NCBI GenBank assembly: GCA_934122385.1
Contig: CAKOWP010000017.1
Coordinates: forward strand, 1 to 21,552
Direction: 5' to 3'
Origin: an uncultured Clostridia bacterium
GTDB lineage: Bacteria; Bacillota; Clostridia; TANB77; CAG-508
DNA: 21,552 nucleotides
Below are positions 14,835 to 21,552 of this stretch, one piece after another. Position numbers and translations under genes: made by a program. The notes beneath the pieces were generated by a model. That model searched no databases. It was not told where the DNA came from and was given only the letters and a program-made list of their open reading frames with translations. Numbering within the stretch: the stretch's first letter is position 1; each line of letters starts with the position of its first letter.

Positions 14835-15059
14835 CTACTCTTCTGTTGAGAAATTTTCTTCTTGTAATTCTCCATCTTTTTCAAGTAAAATAGTTATCTT
14901 CTTTTCTGCATCTTCCAAAATTTTATTGCAGTCTTTTGATATTTTTATTCCTTCTTCAAACTTAGATATTGATTCATCTAAATTCAAATCTCCTTTTTCA
15001 AGTTCACTTACTATCTTTTCTAAGTTTTCCATATTATCTTCAAAATTTGCTTTTGCCAT
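14835..15059 (-). CDS. xseB: Exodeoxyribonuclease VII small subunit
   Basis: A 74-aa helical protein of the usual size. The conserved core is NFEDNMENLEKIVSELEKGD, then LNLDESISKFEEGIKISKDC, the exact pattern of XseB, followed by a charged C-terminus. Together with XseA it forms ExoVII, which degrades single-stranded DNA from both ends. It starts at ATG 15059 behind AAAGGAT. It is separated from xseA by a PepSY-like gene; in most Clostridia the two subunits are adjacent, so that gene looks like an insertion. Confidence 0.93.
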   Translation of the reverse strand: MAKANFEDNMENLEKIVSELEKGDLNLDESISKFEEGIKISKDCNKILEDAEKKITILLEKDGELQEENFSTEE

Positions 15060-15090
15060 TTTTTTCTCATCCTTTCAATTAACGCTTACC

Positions 15091-15142
15091 AAATTTAAAA
15101 AATAATTAAATTTGACACAGCAAAAATTGTAATTATTTTCAA
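15091..15142. repeat. AT-rich inter-gene element with a short hairpin, resembling one near def
   Basis: AAATTTA (15091-15097) and TAAATTT (15107-15113) form a 7-bp hairpin. A following segment contains AAAATTGTAATTATTTT, also found at 20124-20140 just before the stop of def. The shared piece is AT-rich and may be chance. Confidence 0.25.
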
Positions 15143-15152
15143 AATAAAAACT

Positions 15153-15647
15153 CTATCTTTCTGTAGCAGTACCATCCTTAACATTCACAACATAACTTGT
15201 AACCGCATTTCTATCATTTTTTCCCCTAACAGTCACAATATATGTTCCATCGCTTTGTAGTTCAGCATCATAATCATAAGAATCAACAGAAATTCCCCAC
15301 TCTTTTTTTGCCAACTCAATAGCCTTACTTTCATCATTTACAGATGTATTTTCATTACTACTTTCTTGTTCTTCTTTTCCAATTACAGTATTAGTTTTAG
15401 AACCACTATTATCTTGTACTTGATTTGTTGTGTCATTTGTAACTGTATTATTCTCTATTACATTATTTTCAGTGTTAGAACTTTCATTTGAATAATAGTT
15501 TCTTTCGTCAAAATACATCAACAAATTATCTTCCTGTTTTACACTTGTATTTTCTGTTCCTTTTTTATTACTTACAATTCCGTATATTGCAATTCCAACT
15601 GCTAAAATAAGCAATACAGCAATAATTATTTTTGTTTTATTAGTCAT
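15153..15647 (-). CDS. Membrane-anchored protein with PepSY-like C-terminus
   Basis: A 164-aa protein. Residues ~5-25 (KIIIAVLLILAVGIAIYGIV) form a single N-terminal membrane segment with an N-in charge pattern and no lipobox. Next is a low-complexity linker rich in Asn, Ser, Thr and Glu (~residues 30-100). The C-terminal ~60 residues (KAIELAKKEWGISVDSYDYD, TYIVTVRGKN, YVVNVKDGTATER) look like a PepSY-type domain exposed outside the cell, where such domains bind or inhibit proteases. It starts at ATG 15647 behind AAAGGAAG. It sits between xseA and xseB with short gaps, so it is probably co-transcribed, but I infer no link to nuclease function. Confidence 0.75.
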   Translation of the reverse strand: MTNKTKIIIAVLLILAVGIAIYGIVSNKKGTENTSVKQEDNLLMYFDERNYYSNESSNTENNVIENNTVTNDTTNQVQDNSGSKTNTVIGKEEQESSNENTSVNDESKAIELAKKEWGISVDSYDYDAELQSDGTYIVTVRGKNDRNAVTSYVVNVKDGTATER

Positions 15648-15702
15648 TTAAAACGCTTCCTTTCTAAAAACACAAATATACAAACAAATACATTTGTATT
15701 TT

Positions 15703-16896
15703 TTATAAGATTTTAGCTTCTTTTACACCATCTACAAATCTTATATCTATTTTATCTTCTGACTTAACATCATCTACACTTTTTATAATTTCACCATCTT
15801 TTTCAACTAGTGAATATCCTCTTGTTAAAGTTTTTAAAGGACTTAAAGCATCAAGTTTAGATACTAATTCTACATATTTAGTTTTTTCCTCTTTTTGCTT
15901 AGCTTGTATGCAACTTTCTAATCTTTTTATAAATGTATCAATTTTTAAATAATTATCATTTATATTTCTTAATGGTTCTTTAAAAACTCTACTTGACATA
16001 CATTTTTCATATCTTAATTTCATAATTTCAACTTTTTTTACTAAAGATAATCTTAATCTATTTTGACATGTATTTATTTTTTGTTTAACTTCATATATGT
16101 CCGGAACAGCTAATTCTGCTGCAGCTGATGGAGTTGGTGCTCTTAAATCTGCTACAAAGTCAGAAATCGAAAAATCTGTTTCGTGTCCAACTGCTGAAAT
16201 AACTGGTATTTTTGAATTATAAACTGCATGTGCAACTATTTTTTCATTAAACGGCCATAAGTCTTCCAATGAACCTCCACCTCTAGCTAATATCAAAACA
16301 TCTGCCAGTTTATTTTCATTCATAATTCTAATTCCATCTGCAATTTTTTCCGCAGCACCTTCTCCTTGCACAGGAACAGGCAATAATCGTATATGTACAT
16401 TAGGATTTCTTCTTGTACTTACATTTATTATATCTCTAATTACTGAACCAGTTTGAGATGTTAAAACTCCTATAGTTTTAGGCATTTTAGGAATCTTTTG
16501 TTTATGTGCTACATCAAAATATCCTTCTTTCTCTAATCTATGTTTTAATTCTTCATATTTTTTATAAAGAACTCCAACACCATCTTCTTGCATAGCTTTA
16601 ACATATATTTGATATACTCCATCTCTTTCAAATACGGAAATTCCACCTAAAGCAAAAACTTTCATTCCATCTTTTGGCATAAAGTTAAGCTTTTGAGCAT
16701 AACTTTTAAACATTATGCATTTTATTAGTGAATTTTCGTCCTTTAATGTAAAATACATATGACCTGTATAATGATTTTTAAAGTTTGATATTTCACCTTT
16801 TACCAAAACATTATTTAAATATTCGTCATCTGCAATTTTATTTTTTATATAGCTATTTAATTCAGTTACACTTATCGCCATATCTTCATATCTCAT
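15703..16896 (-). CDS. xseA: Exodeoxyribonuclease VII large subunit
   Basis: A 397-aa protein. The N-terminal OB fold (ISVTELNSYIKNKIADDEYL, VKGEISNFKNHYTGHMYFTL) precedes the catalytic domain with ARGGGSLEDLWPFNE and ISAVGHETDFSISDFVADLR, RAPTPSAAAELA. A coiled-coil region follows, then TRGYSLVEKDG near the C-terminus. All are diagnostic of XseA. It processes single-stranded DNA with XseB. It starts at ATG 16896, 3 nt after the nusB stop; its ribosome site AAAGGA lies inside the end of nusB, so translation is coupled. It is shorter than E. coli XseA (456 aa) but complete for Firmicutes. Confidence 0.96.
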   Translation of the reverse strand: MRYEDMAISVTELNSYIKNKIADDEYLNNVLVKGEISNFKNHYTGHMYFTLKDENSLIKCIMFKSYAQKLNFMPKDGMKVFALGGISVFERDGVYQIYVKAMQEDGVGVLYKKYEELKHRLEKEGYFDVAHKQKIPKMPKTIGVLTSQTGSVIRDIINVSTRRNPNVHIRLLPVPVQGEGAAEKIADGIRIMNENKLADVLILARGGGSLEDLWPFNEKIVAHAVYNSKIPVISAVGHETDFSISDFVADLRAPTPSAAAELAVPDIYEVKQKINTCQNRLRLSLVKKVEIMKLRYEKCMSSRVFKEPLRNINDNYLKIDTFIKRLESCIQAKQKEEKTKYVELVSKLDALSPLKTLTRGYSLVEKDGEIIKSVDDVKSEDKIDIRFVDGVKEAKIL

Positions 16897-16899
16897 AAA

Positions 16900-17304
16900 C
16901 TACATATCCTTTACTATACTTGCTAAAATTCCATTAACAAAATTCTTAGATTTATCTTCACCATATTTTTTTGCAAGTTCAACAGCTTCATTTATAGCAA
17001 CTTTATATGGAATTTCATTATATTTTATTTCATATATTGCTAATTTTAATATTGATAAATCCATTTTAGAAATTCTATTTAACTTCCAGTCTTCTTTTAA
17101 ATTTTGTTCTATATCTTTTAAAATTTCTTCTAAATTTTCATTAATTCCTAATATTACATCTTTTATATATTTTTTTGCTTGTTCATCTTCTATATTATTA
17201 CTTTCAAAAAATAAATCTATTTGTTCTTCTAAATTTTCTGTTTTTTGAATTTCTAAACTATAAATTAATTTGAAAGCATTTTCTCTAATCGCTGATCTAT
17301 TCAA
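16900..17304 (-). CDS. nusB: Transcription antitermination factor NusB
   Basis: A 134-aa all-helical protein. Signatures: RSAIRENAFKLIYSLEIQ at the N-terminus, NLKEDWKLNRISKMDLSILK and LAIYEIKYNEIPYKVAINEA, then VELAKKYGEDKSKNFVNGIL. These are the NusB RNA-binding fold. With NusE (ribosomal protein S10) it binds boxA of rRNA transcripts to prevent termination. It starts at ATG 17304 with AAAGGA about 12 nt upstream. It lies in the order asp23-amaP-DUF2273-nusB-xseA that is common in Clostridia, and is translationally coupled to xseA. Confidence 0.95.
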   Translation of the reverse strand: MNRSAIRENAFKLIYSLEIQKTENLEEQIDLFFESNNIEDEQAKKYIKDVILGINENLEEILKDIEQNLKEDWKLNRISKMDLSILKLAIYEIKYNEIPYKVAINEAVELAKKYGEDKSKNFVNGILASIVKDM

Positions 17305-17335
17305 TTTACTGCATCCTTTCTGTTCTCATTTTTTA

Positions 17336-17539
17336 CTACATTTTATCTATAAATTTTTTTAATTTAGCTTTTACTTCATCTTTATTTAGTTGAACATAAT
17401 TTCCAACAAAAGCTCCTGCCAATATTAGTAATATTCCAATTATAACATCATATAGTCTTGTTGCTAATAACACTATTGCTATAATTATTCCTATTATTGC
17501 TCCTCTATATTTCATTATAAAATTTTTAATTTCTTCCAT
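17336..17539 (-). CDS. DUF2273 small membrane protein
   Basis: A 67-aa protein with two hydrophobic segments: YRGAIIGIIIAIVLLATRLY and IIGILLILAGAFVGNYVQ, then a basic tail. Size, topology and position between amaP and nusB identify DUF2273, a family found with Asp23/AmaP. An open frame reaches further upstream to 17620, but it overlaps the end of amaP and is not hydrophobic. AAAGGA lies about 12 nt before ATG 17539, so I choose that start. It probably acts at the membrane with AmaP and Asp23 in envelope stress; its function is unproven. Confidence 0.85.
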   Translation of the reverse strand: MEEIKNFIMKYRGAIIGIIIAIVLLATRLYDVIIGILLILAGAFVGNYVQLNKDEVKAKLKKFIDKM

Positions 17540-17579
17540 AACTAATCTCATTCCTTTCGAAAAACAACTACTATTATTT

Positions 17580-18134
17580 CTACATTTTTGAACTTTTTTC
17601 TGGAACAGCTTTTTTAACATTTATATTTACTTCTTTTACTTCTAAGTCTGTTGTTTCTTTTACTTTTGATTTTATTTTAGCTTGTAAATCAGCTGATAAA
17701 TCTTTTATAACTGTATCTGCTCCAACTACTAAATTAACAAAAACATTTACATTATTTTCTTTATCTATTTCAACCTTTGATGTTACATCTTTTGCAACTT
17801 TGAATTCTTTTGTAACTGCTTCAACAAGATTTTCAATTGTTTCTTTTGATATCATTAGTTTTCCATTATCATTTGCTAATAATATTCCTTGTTTATCTTT
17901 TAATTCTTGTTTTGACGTTGGGTCAAAGAATATACATCTAAGTGATAATAATATAAATACAATGCTAACTCCTAATATTACTTTTGAAGATGTTCCATAT
18001 AATAATAAACTTCTTACTAATCCTTGTACTATATCAATGTCTAACCAACCAAATATTAATAGACATGCTATTATTGATAATATTAATATTATATTTGAAT
18101 ATATAATTAGTGTGATTTTTTCTATAACTTTCAT
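17580..18134 (-). CDS. amaP: Alkaline shock response membrane anchor protein AmaP
   Basis: A 184-aa protein. Two N-terminal membrane segments (IIYSNIILILSIIACLLIFG at residues ~10-30 and VILGVSIVFILLSLRCIFF at ~55-72) are followed by a soluble domain with an Asp23-like core (LMISKETIENLVEAVTKEF, VEIDKENNVNVFVNLVV, LEVKEVNINVKKAV). This is the AmaP layout: it anchors Asp23 to the membrane in Staphylococcus. It starts at ATG 18134 behind GAGAGG, 35 nt after the asp23 stop. The final residues EKSSKM are unconserved. Confidence 0.92.
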   Translation of the reverse strand: MKVIEKITLIIYSNIILILSIIACLLIFGWLDIDIVQGLVRSLLLYGTSSKVILGVSIVFILLSLRCIFFDPTSKQELKDKQGILLANDNGKLMISKETIENLVEAVTKEFKVAKDVTSKVEIDKENNVNVFVNLVVGADTVIKDLSADLQAKIKSKVKETTDLEVKEVNINVKKAVPEKSSKM

Positions 18135-18169
18135 TTTTTATTACCTCTCTTTTCTTTTCGTATTTTTTA

Positions 18170-18712
18170 TTATTCATTTGAATTTTGTTCTTCTTCAGAC
18201 TGTTCTTCTTTTTTTGTCATTTCTGTATTAACACCCTGAACATGAACATTTACTTCTTCTACTTTAAATCCAGTCATGTTTTCAACAGATTTTTTTACTC
18301 TATTTTGAATTTCAAATGCTACATCTGGAATTCTTGAACCATATTCAACAATGATGTTTACATCTATTTTTGCTTTATTATCTGTTTTGTCAACTTTTAT
18401 ACCTTTTGCCATATTTTTCTTTCCACTTAAGACTTCTGATATTCCTCCTGCAAAGCCTCCTGACATTGATGCAACGCCTTGTACTTCTGATACCGCCACA
18501 CCTGCAATTACCGCAATTACATCATTTGAAATTTCTATACCATTTTCAGTATTTTCTGTCTCTTCTTCATTACTTGTTTCCTCTGACTCTATTGTTTCTT
18601 TGTTTTCTACTTTTTGTTGTTTTATTTTTCCAGTTTCTGTTGTTTCCCCTTCTGTTTTTTCAGCCCCTTTTCTTTCAACAAGTTCTTTTTCTGAATTTTG
18701 TTCTTTGTCCAT
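18170..18712 (-). CDS. asp23: Asp23/Gls24 family envelope stress response protein
   Basis: A 180-aa protein. The first ~60 residues are a Glu/Lys/Thr-rich tail (SEKELVERKGAEKTEGETTE). The Asp23/Gls24 domain follows: IEISNDVIAVIAGVAVSEVQ, GVASMSGGFAGG, VDVNIIVEYGSRIP-like IDVNIIVEYGSRIPDVAFEI, then MTGFKVEEVNVHVQGV. It ends in another acidic tail. Asp23 proteins are abundant cytoplasmic proteins that gather at the membrane through AmaP, encoded next. It starts at ATG 18712 behind AAAGGAGG, the strongest ribosome site of this operon. It is the first gene after a terminator, so a promoter should lie in 18713-18757, but I could not place one. The long acidic N-terminal extension is larger than in Staphylococcus Asp23. 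Confidence 0.92.
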   Translation of the reverse strand: MDKEQNSEKELVERKGAEKTEGETTETGKIKQQKVENKETIESEETSNEEETENTENGIEISNDVIAVIAGVAVSEVQGVASMSGGFAGGISEVLSGKKNMAKGIKVDKTDNKAKIDVNIIVEYGSRIPDVAFEIQNRVKKSVENMTGFKVEEVNVHVQGVNTEMTKKEEQSEEEQNSNE

Positions 18713-18757
18713 AAAAATTCCTCCTTTTGAAAGTTTTTAAGTTTTTCAATTAAATGT

Positions 18758-18801
18758 AAAAAATTGATATACTTAATACTTTATAAGTATATCAATTTTT
18801 A
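18758..18801 (-). terminator. Intrinsic terminator after fmt
   Basis: TTGATATACTTA (18764-18775) and TAAGTATATCAA (18784-18795) form a perfect 12-bp stem with an 8-nt loop, flanked by an A run and a T run. On the minus strand the stem is followed by six Ts. It separates priA-def-fmt from the asp23 operon. Confidence 0.9.
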
Positions 18802-18869
18802 GTATTTTTTACAACCTTTTTTAGTATTTTTTTACCAATTATTCTAAAATTACATTACAATTTTAAAAT

Positions 18870-19829
18870 TTATTCGAATACTTGAAATTCTTCTATTTTA
18901 TTGCCTCTCAAGAAATCCCCTATATTCATTCTTTTAGCATTTTCACCTTGAATCTCTAAAACACTCAAAATACCTTGTTTTGTTTTTATAAATAAACCAT
19001 CCTTTTGGTCTGAAACAAGAACTGTTCCATTTCTAAAATTTTGAATATTATCTTCATCATATCCAATATTTTTAGCAATATCAACTTTCCAGAATTTTAT
19101 TTTTGAACCATTCAAAAATGTATATGCACCCATAATAGGATTTAAACCTCTAACAAGATTTTTGATTTCTTGTGCAGTTTTATTTTTCCAGTCAATTTTA
19201 GCCATATCTTTGCTAAGCATTGGTGCAACTGAAAAATCATCTCCTTGTTTTTCTCTTGGTGCAGTTCCATTTTCAATTTGTTTTAATGTTTCTACTAATA
19301 ATTCTCCACCAATTTTAGATAACCTATCCCACAATTCACCTGTTGTTTCATTTTCACCAATTTCAATTTCTTGTTTTAAAATCATATCACCTGTATCCAT
19401 TCCAACATCCATATACATTGTTGTTACACCAGTTGTTTTATCACCATTTAAAACAGCCCATTGAATTGGTGCAGCACCTCTATATTTTGGAAGCAAAGAA
19501 CCATGTACATTTATACATCCTAATCTTGGTATATCTAATATTTCTTTTGGTAATATTTTTCCATATGCTACAACACATATAACATCTGGATTCAAATCTT
19601 TTATTTGATTTATAAACTCTTCATTTTTTCTTACTTTCTCTGGTTGAAATATTTCCAAATTTTTTTCAATAGCAAATTCTTTTACTGGTGATGCAACTAA
19701 TTTCATACCTCTTCCTTTTGGTCTGTCTGGATTTGTTACAACTCCTAATATATTATAACCTGCATTATATACTGCTTCTAAACTATCTCTTGCAAAATCA
19801 GGTGTTCCCATAAATAAAATATTTAGCAT
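18870..19829 (-). CDS. fmt: Methionyl-tRNA formyltransferase
   Basis: A 319-aa enzyme that formylates Met-tRNA(fMet) with 10-formyl-THF to make the initiator. Signatures: LFMGTPDFARDSLEAVYNAG at the start, NPDRPKGRGMK, the catalytic CINVHGSLLPKYRGAAPIQW and MYMDVGMDTGDMIL; the C-terminal anticodon-binding-like domain has GLNPIMGAYTFLNG. The start is ATG 19829 behind AAGGAGA. An open frame runs 14 codons further upstream, but those codons are a translation of a palindromic repeat. The order priA-def-fmt is conserved; Def removes the formyl group that Fmt adds. The gene ends at a strong terminator. Confidence 0.96.
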   Translation of the reverse strand: MLNILFMGTPDFARDSLEAVYNAGYNILGVVTNPDRPKGRGMKLVASPVKEFAIEKNLEIFQPEKVRKNEEFINQIKDLNPDVICVVAYGKILPKEILDIPRLGCINVHGSLLPKYRGAAPIQWAVLNGDKTTGVTTMYMDVGMDTGDMILKQEIEIGENETTGELWDRLSKIGGELLVETLKQIENGTAPREKQGDDFSVAPMLSKDMAKIDWKNKTAQEIKNLVRGLNPIMGAYTFLNGSKIKFWKVDIAKNIGYDEDNIQNFRNGTVLVSDQKDGLFIKTKQGILSVLEIQGENAKRMNIGDFLRGNKIEEFQVFE

Positions 19830-19846
19830 TTTTTCACTCTCCTTCT

Positions 19847-19991
19847 TTCGACCAATGGGGTTTTCGACCAATGGGGACGTTCTTAATTTGGTTGAAATAA
19901 AAAATTTCCTTAACCAATATTAATATTTTAAATTATTTCAACCAAATTAAGAACGTCCCCATTGGTCGAAAAGACCGTCCCCTTTGGTCTT
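19847..19991. repeat. REP-like inverted repeat, family B (perfect 39-bp arms)
   Basis: The arm 19862-19900 (TTTCGACCAATGGGGACGTT...) is repeated as a perfect 39-nt inverse at 19933-19971, spacer 32 nt of AT-rich DNA. Beside the arms are truncated extra copies: CTTTCGACCAATGGGG (19846-19861) and AGACCGTCCCCTTTGGTCTTC (19973-19993). The core GGGGACGTTCTTAATTTGG differs from family A, but both share the GGGGACG block. It lies directly upstream of the fmt ribosome site. Confidence 0.85.
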
Positions 19992-20036
19992 CATTTTAAG
20001 CATATCCTCTCTAACTTAATCGTTGGAAAAGAATTA

Positions 20037-20128
20037 AATTTTGGCAAGAAAACATTTATTTAAAAGGCAAGGGCGCATACGTTTGTATGTAACCGCGTTT
20101 TAAATAAATGTTGCCGCAGTCCAAAATT
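20037..20128. repeat. Large nested inverted repeat (structured element) between fmt and def
   Basis: Three nested stems: outer AATTTTGG/CCAAAATT (20037-20044 with 20121-20128), a perfect 15-bp stem (20051-20065 with 20098-20112), and an inner hairpin GCATAC-GTTT-GTATGT (20075-20090). The core is more GC-rich than its surroundings. It lies in the def-fmt gap, read in the 3' leader of def. It could be a mobile palindrome or a structured RNA. I recognise no named family. Confidence 0.6.
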
Positions 20129-20151
20129 GTAATTATTTTTCAACAAAGCCT

Positions 20152-20628
20152 TTATTTTTCAGGCTCCACGTACTCCATAGTACCAGGAACAATTTTATCA
20201 ACAAAAACTTCTCCCTCTAAATGATCATACTCATGGCAAATAGCCTGTGCCAACAAATCTTTAGCCTTAACTTTAACCCTTTTACCATTTCTATCAGTAT
20301 ATTCTGCTGTAACTTCATCTGGTCTTACAACTTTTGCGAATTGATTTGGAAAACTTAAACATCCCTCTTCAACTTCTCTTTCACCTTTTGTTTTTAAAAT
20401 AACTGGATTTATAAAAACAATTGGTCCATTGTCGTCATATAAATCTACAACAAAAACTCTTTTTAAAATTCCTACTTGTACAGCAGCTAGTCCCACACCA
20501 TTGTACTTATGCATTGTATCTATCATATCATCTATTAATGTTTGTAGTTTTTCATCTATTGCTTCAATTTCTCTTGATTTTTTATTTAAGATTTCGTCTC
20601 CTTCATATCTTAGATTTCTTATTGCCAC
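20152..20628 (-). CDS. def: Peptide deformylase
   Basis: A 158-aa metalloenzyme that removes the N-formyl group from nascent proteins. The three family motifs are present: GVGLAAVQVG (usually GVGLAAPQ; Val replaces Pro), EGCLSFPNQ with the metal-binding Cys, and QAICHEYDHLEG with both metal-binding His. It starts at GTG 20628 (VAIRNLRYEGDE), the usual start of the family, with GGGGGA upstream at 6-7 nt; the more upstream GTG at 20646 adds NGGIK and lies close to the REP half-copy. It lies downstream of priA and upstream of fmt, a common cluster. Confidence 0.95.
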   Translation of the reverse strand: MAIRNLRYEGDEILNKKSREIEAIDEKLQTLIDDMIDTMHKYNGVGLAAVQVGILKRVFVVDLYDDNGPIVFINPVILKTKGEREVEEGCLSFPNQFAKVVRPDEVTAEYTDRNGKRVKVKAKDLLAQAICHEYDHLEGEVFVDKIVPGTMEYVEPEK

Positions 20629-20657
20629 TTTTATTCCCCCATTCACTTTTAATTCAA

Positions 20658-20706
20658 TGTCTCTTTTGGAACCGATGTCTCAAACAGAACCGTCCCAAAA
20701 GCAACA
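20658..20706. repeat. REP-like repeat, family A, single arm between priA and def
   Basis: TGTCTCTTTTGGAACCGATG, then TCTCAAACAGAACCGTCCC and AAAAGCAACA, match one arm of the elements at 5715 and 14196. There is no inverted partner here. It abuts the priA stop codon (20707) and ends just before the def start region. Confidence 0.75.
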
Positions 20707-21552
20707 TTACACCATGCTATTTGGATTTACATCAACTGAAACCTTAGTATTTTTATAATTTTCACTATATATTTTTCTTAACAAATCATTCAAAACTCCA
20801 TTTGCCTGTTCATTCATATTACCTTTTATAATAATTCTCCATCTAAATCTATTTTGAATTTTATCTATCGGTGATGGCATTGGTTTAAAAGTTTTAAATT
20901 CTTCATTATTTAAATTTTTAATTAGATATTCATATGCTTTATCTGAAACTTTTTTTATCTCAGCTTCATTCAAACTATTAAATCCAATTATTATTATATC
21001 GCAAAAAGGCGGATATTTCAACTGTTTTCTTAAAGTGATTTCCGTTTCGTAAAATTCTTGATAATTTTGTTTTTGCGCATCTTGAATACTGAAATTTTCT
21101 GGATTATATGTTTGTATAATAACCTTTCCCGGTAAATTTTCTCTTCCGGCTCTTCCTGCAACCTGTGTTAAAATTTGGAATGTTCTTTCTGTTGCTCTGT
21201 AATCATCAATATTTAATGAACTATCTGCAGCTATAACACCTACCAATGTTACTTTTGGGAAATGATGTCCCTTTACAACCATCTGCGTTCCAATTAATAT
21301 ATCAATACCATCATTTTTGAATTTGTTTAAAATTTGTTCATGTGAATTTTTCTTTGTTACTGTATCTACATCCATTCTTATTGTTTTAGCCTGCGGAAAT
21401 TGTTTTAATATTTCCTGTTCTAATTTTTGTGTTCCTGTTCCAAAATATCTTATTTTATCACTTCCACACTCTGGACATTTTGTAACAACTTTTTCTTCAT
21501 ATCCACAATAATGACACTTCAATTTATTTTCATAACTATGATATGTCATACT
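20707..21552 (-). CDS. priA: Primosomal protein N' (PriA helicase), 3' part
   Basis: The visible 281 codons are the C-terminal third of PriA; the gene continues past the right edge (SMTYHSYENKL at the border is internal). The zinc-binding region shows CHYCGYEEKVVTKCPECG with pairs of Cys, then RYFGTGTQKLEQE, helicase motif V ILIGTQMVVKGHHFPKV, GVIAADSSLNIDDYRATERT and motif VI QVAGRAGRENLPGKVIIQTY. PriA restarts replication at stalled forks. The usual GTQMxxKGHDFP has HHFP here. It is followed by def across a REP half-copy. Confidence 0.95.
   Translation of the reverse strand, partial: SMTYHSYENKLKCHYCGYEEKVVTKCPECGSDKIRYFGTGTQKLEQEILKQFPQAKTIRMDVDTVTKKNSHEQILNKFKNDGIDILIGTQMVVKGHHFPKVTLVGVIAADSSLNIDDYRATERTFQILTQVAGRAGRENLPGKVIIQTYNPENFSIQDAQKQNYQEFYETEITLRKQLKYPPFCDIIIIGFNSLNEAEIKKVSDKAYEYLIKNLNNEEFKTFKPMPSPIDKIQNRFRWRIIIKGNMNEQANGVLNDLLRKIYSENYKNTKVSVDVNPNSMV

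Overview
The window is AT-rich throughout and reads as a low-GC Clostridia-type Firmicute, probably an uncultured gut lineage. This rests on gene content and order (priA-def-fmt, asp23-amaP-DUF2273, nusB-xseA-xseB, fhs, a SpoVT-type AbrB regulator), AGGAGG-like ribosome sites and AT-rich codons. I see no tRNA, rRNA, CRISPR array or transposase gene. Nearly all genes are on the minus strand; only two small XRE regulators are on plus.

Layout, left to right. (1) 49-2466: a prepilin-like/FGE-sulfatase-fold surface protein whose C-terminus looks like the variable region of a diversity-generating retroelement (DGR) target, a possible 40-aa leader ORF, and a divergent XRE regulator with repeated operators. 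(2) 2497-5831: spoVT, a hypothetical gene and a KAP-type P-loop NTPase, ending at a REP-like inverted repeat. (3) 5838-7247: comF, then a type III toxin-antitoxin locus (ToxN endoribonuclease, ToxI RNA with two 41-nt repeats, attenuator, consensus promoter) lying between comF and recD2. (4) 7324-10664: recD2, a membrane hypothetical and a YgjP-like metallopeptidase. (5) 10767-11879: a second prepilin-like protein with a divergent XRE regulator and a palindromic operator. (6) 11971-18712: dps, fhs, a DUF212 membrane protein, xseB, a PepSY-like membrane protein, xseA, nusB, DUF2273, amaP and asp23. (7) 18870-21552: fmt, def and the 3' part of priA. fhs makes the 10-formyl-THF that Fmt uses, and Def removes the formyl group afterwards. 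Four copies of REP-like palindromes (two families) sit at gene borders.

The most unusual signal: three genes (recD2, spoVT, the DGR-type target) each carry one extra base, and in all three the same reading restores the family sequence: a C placed directly before a conserved glycine codon (C-GGA, C-GGA, C-GGT), so the in-frame codon at the break is CGG. By eye I found no other in-frame CGG in any intact gene of the window. This fits either +1 frameshifting at an undecoded CGG codon or a shared sequencing/assembly artefact. It is the first thing to test.
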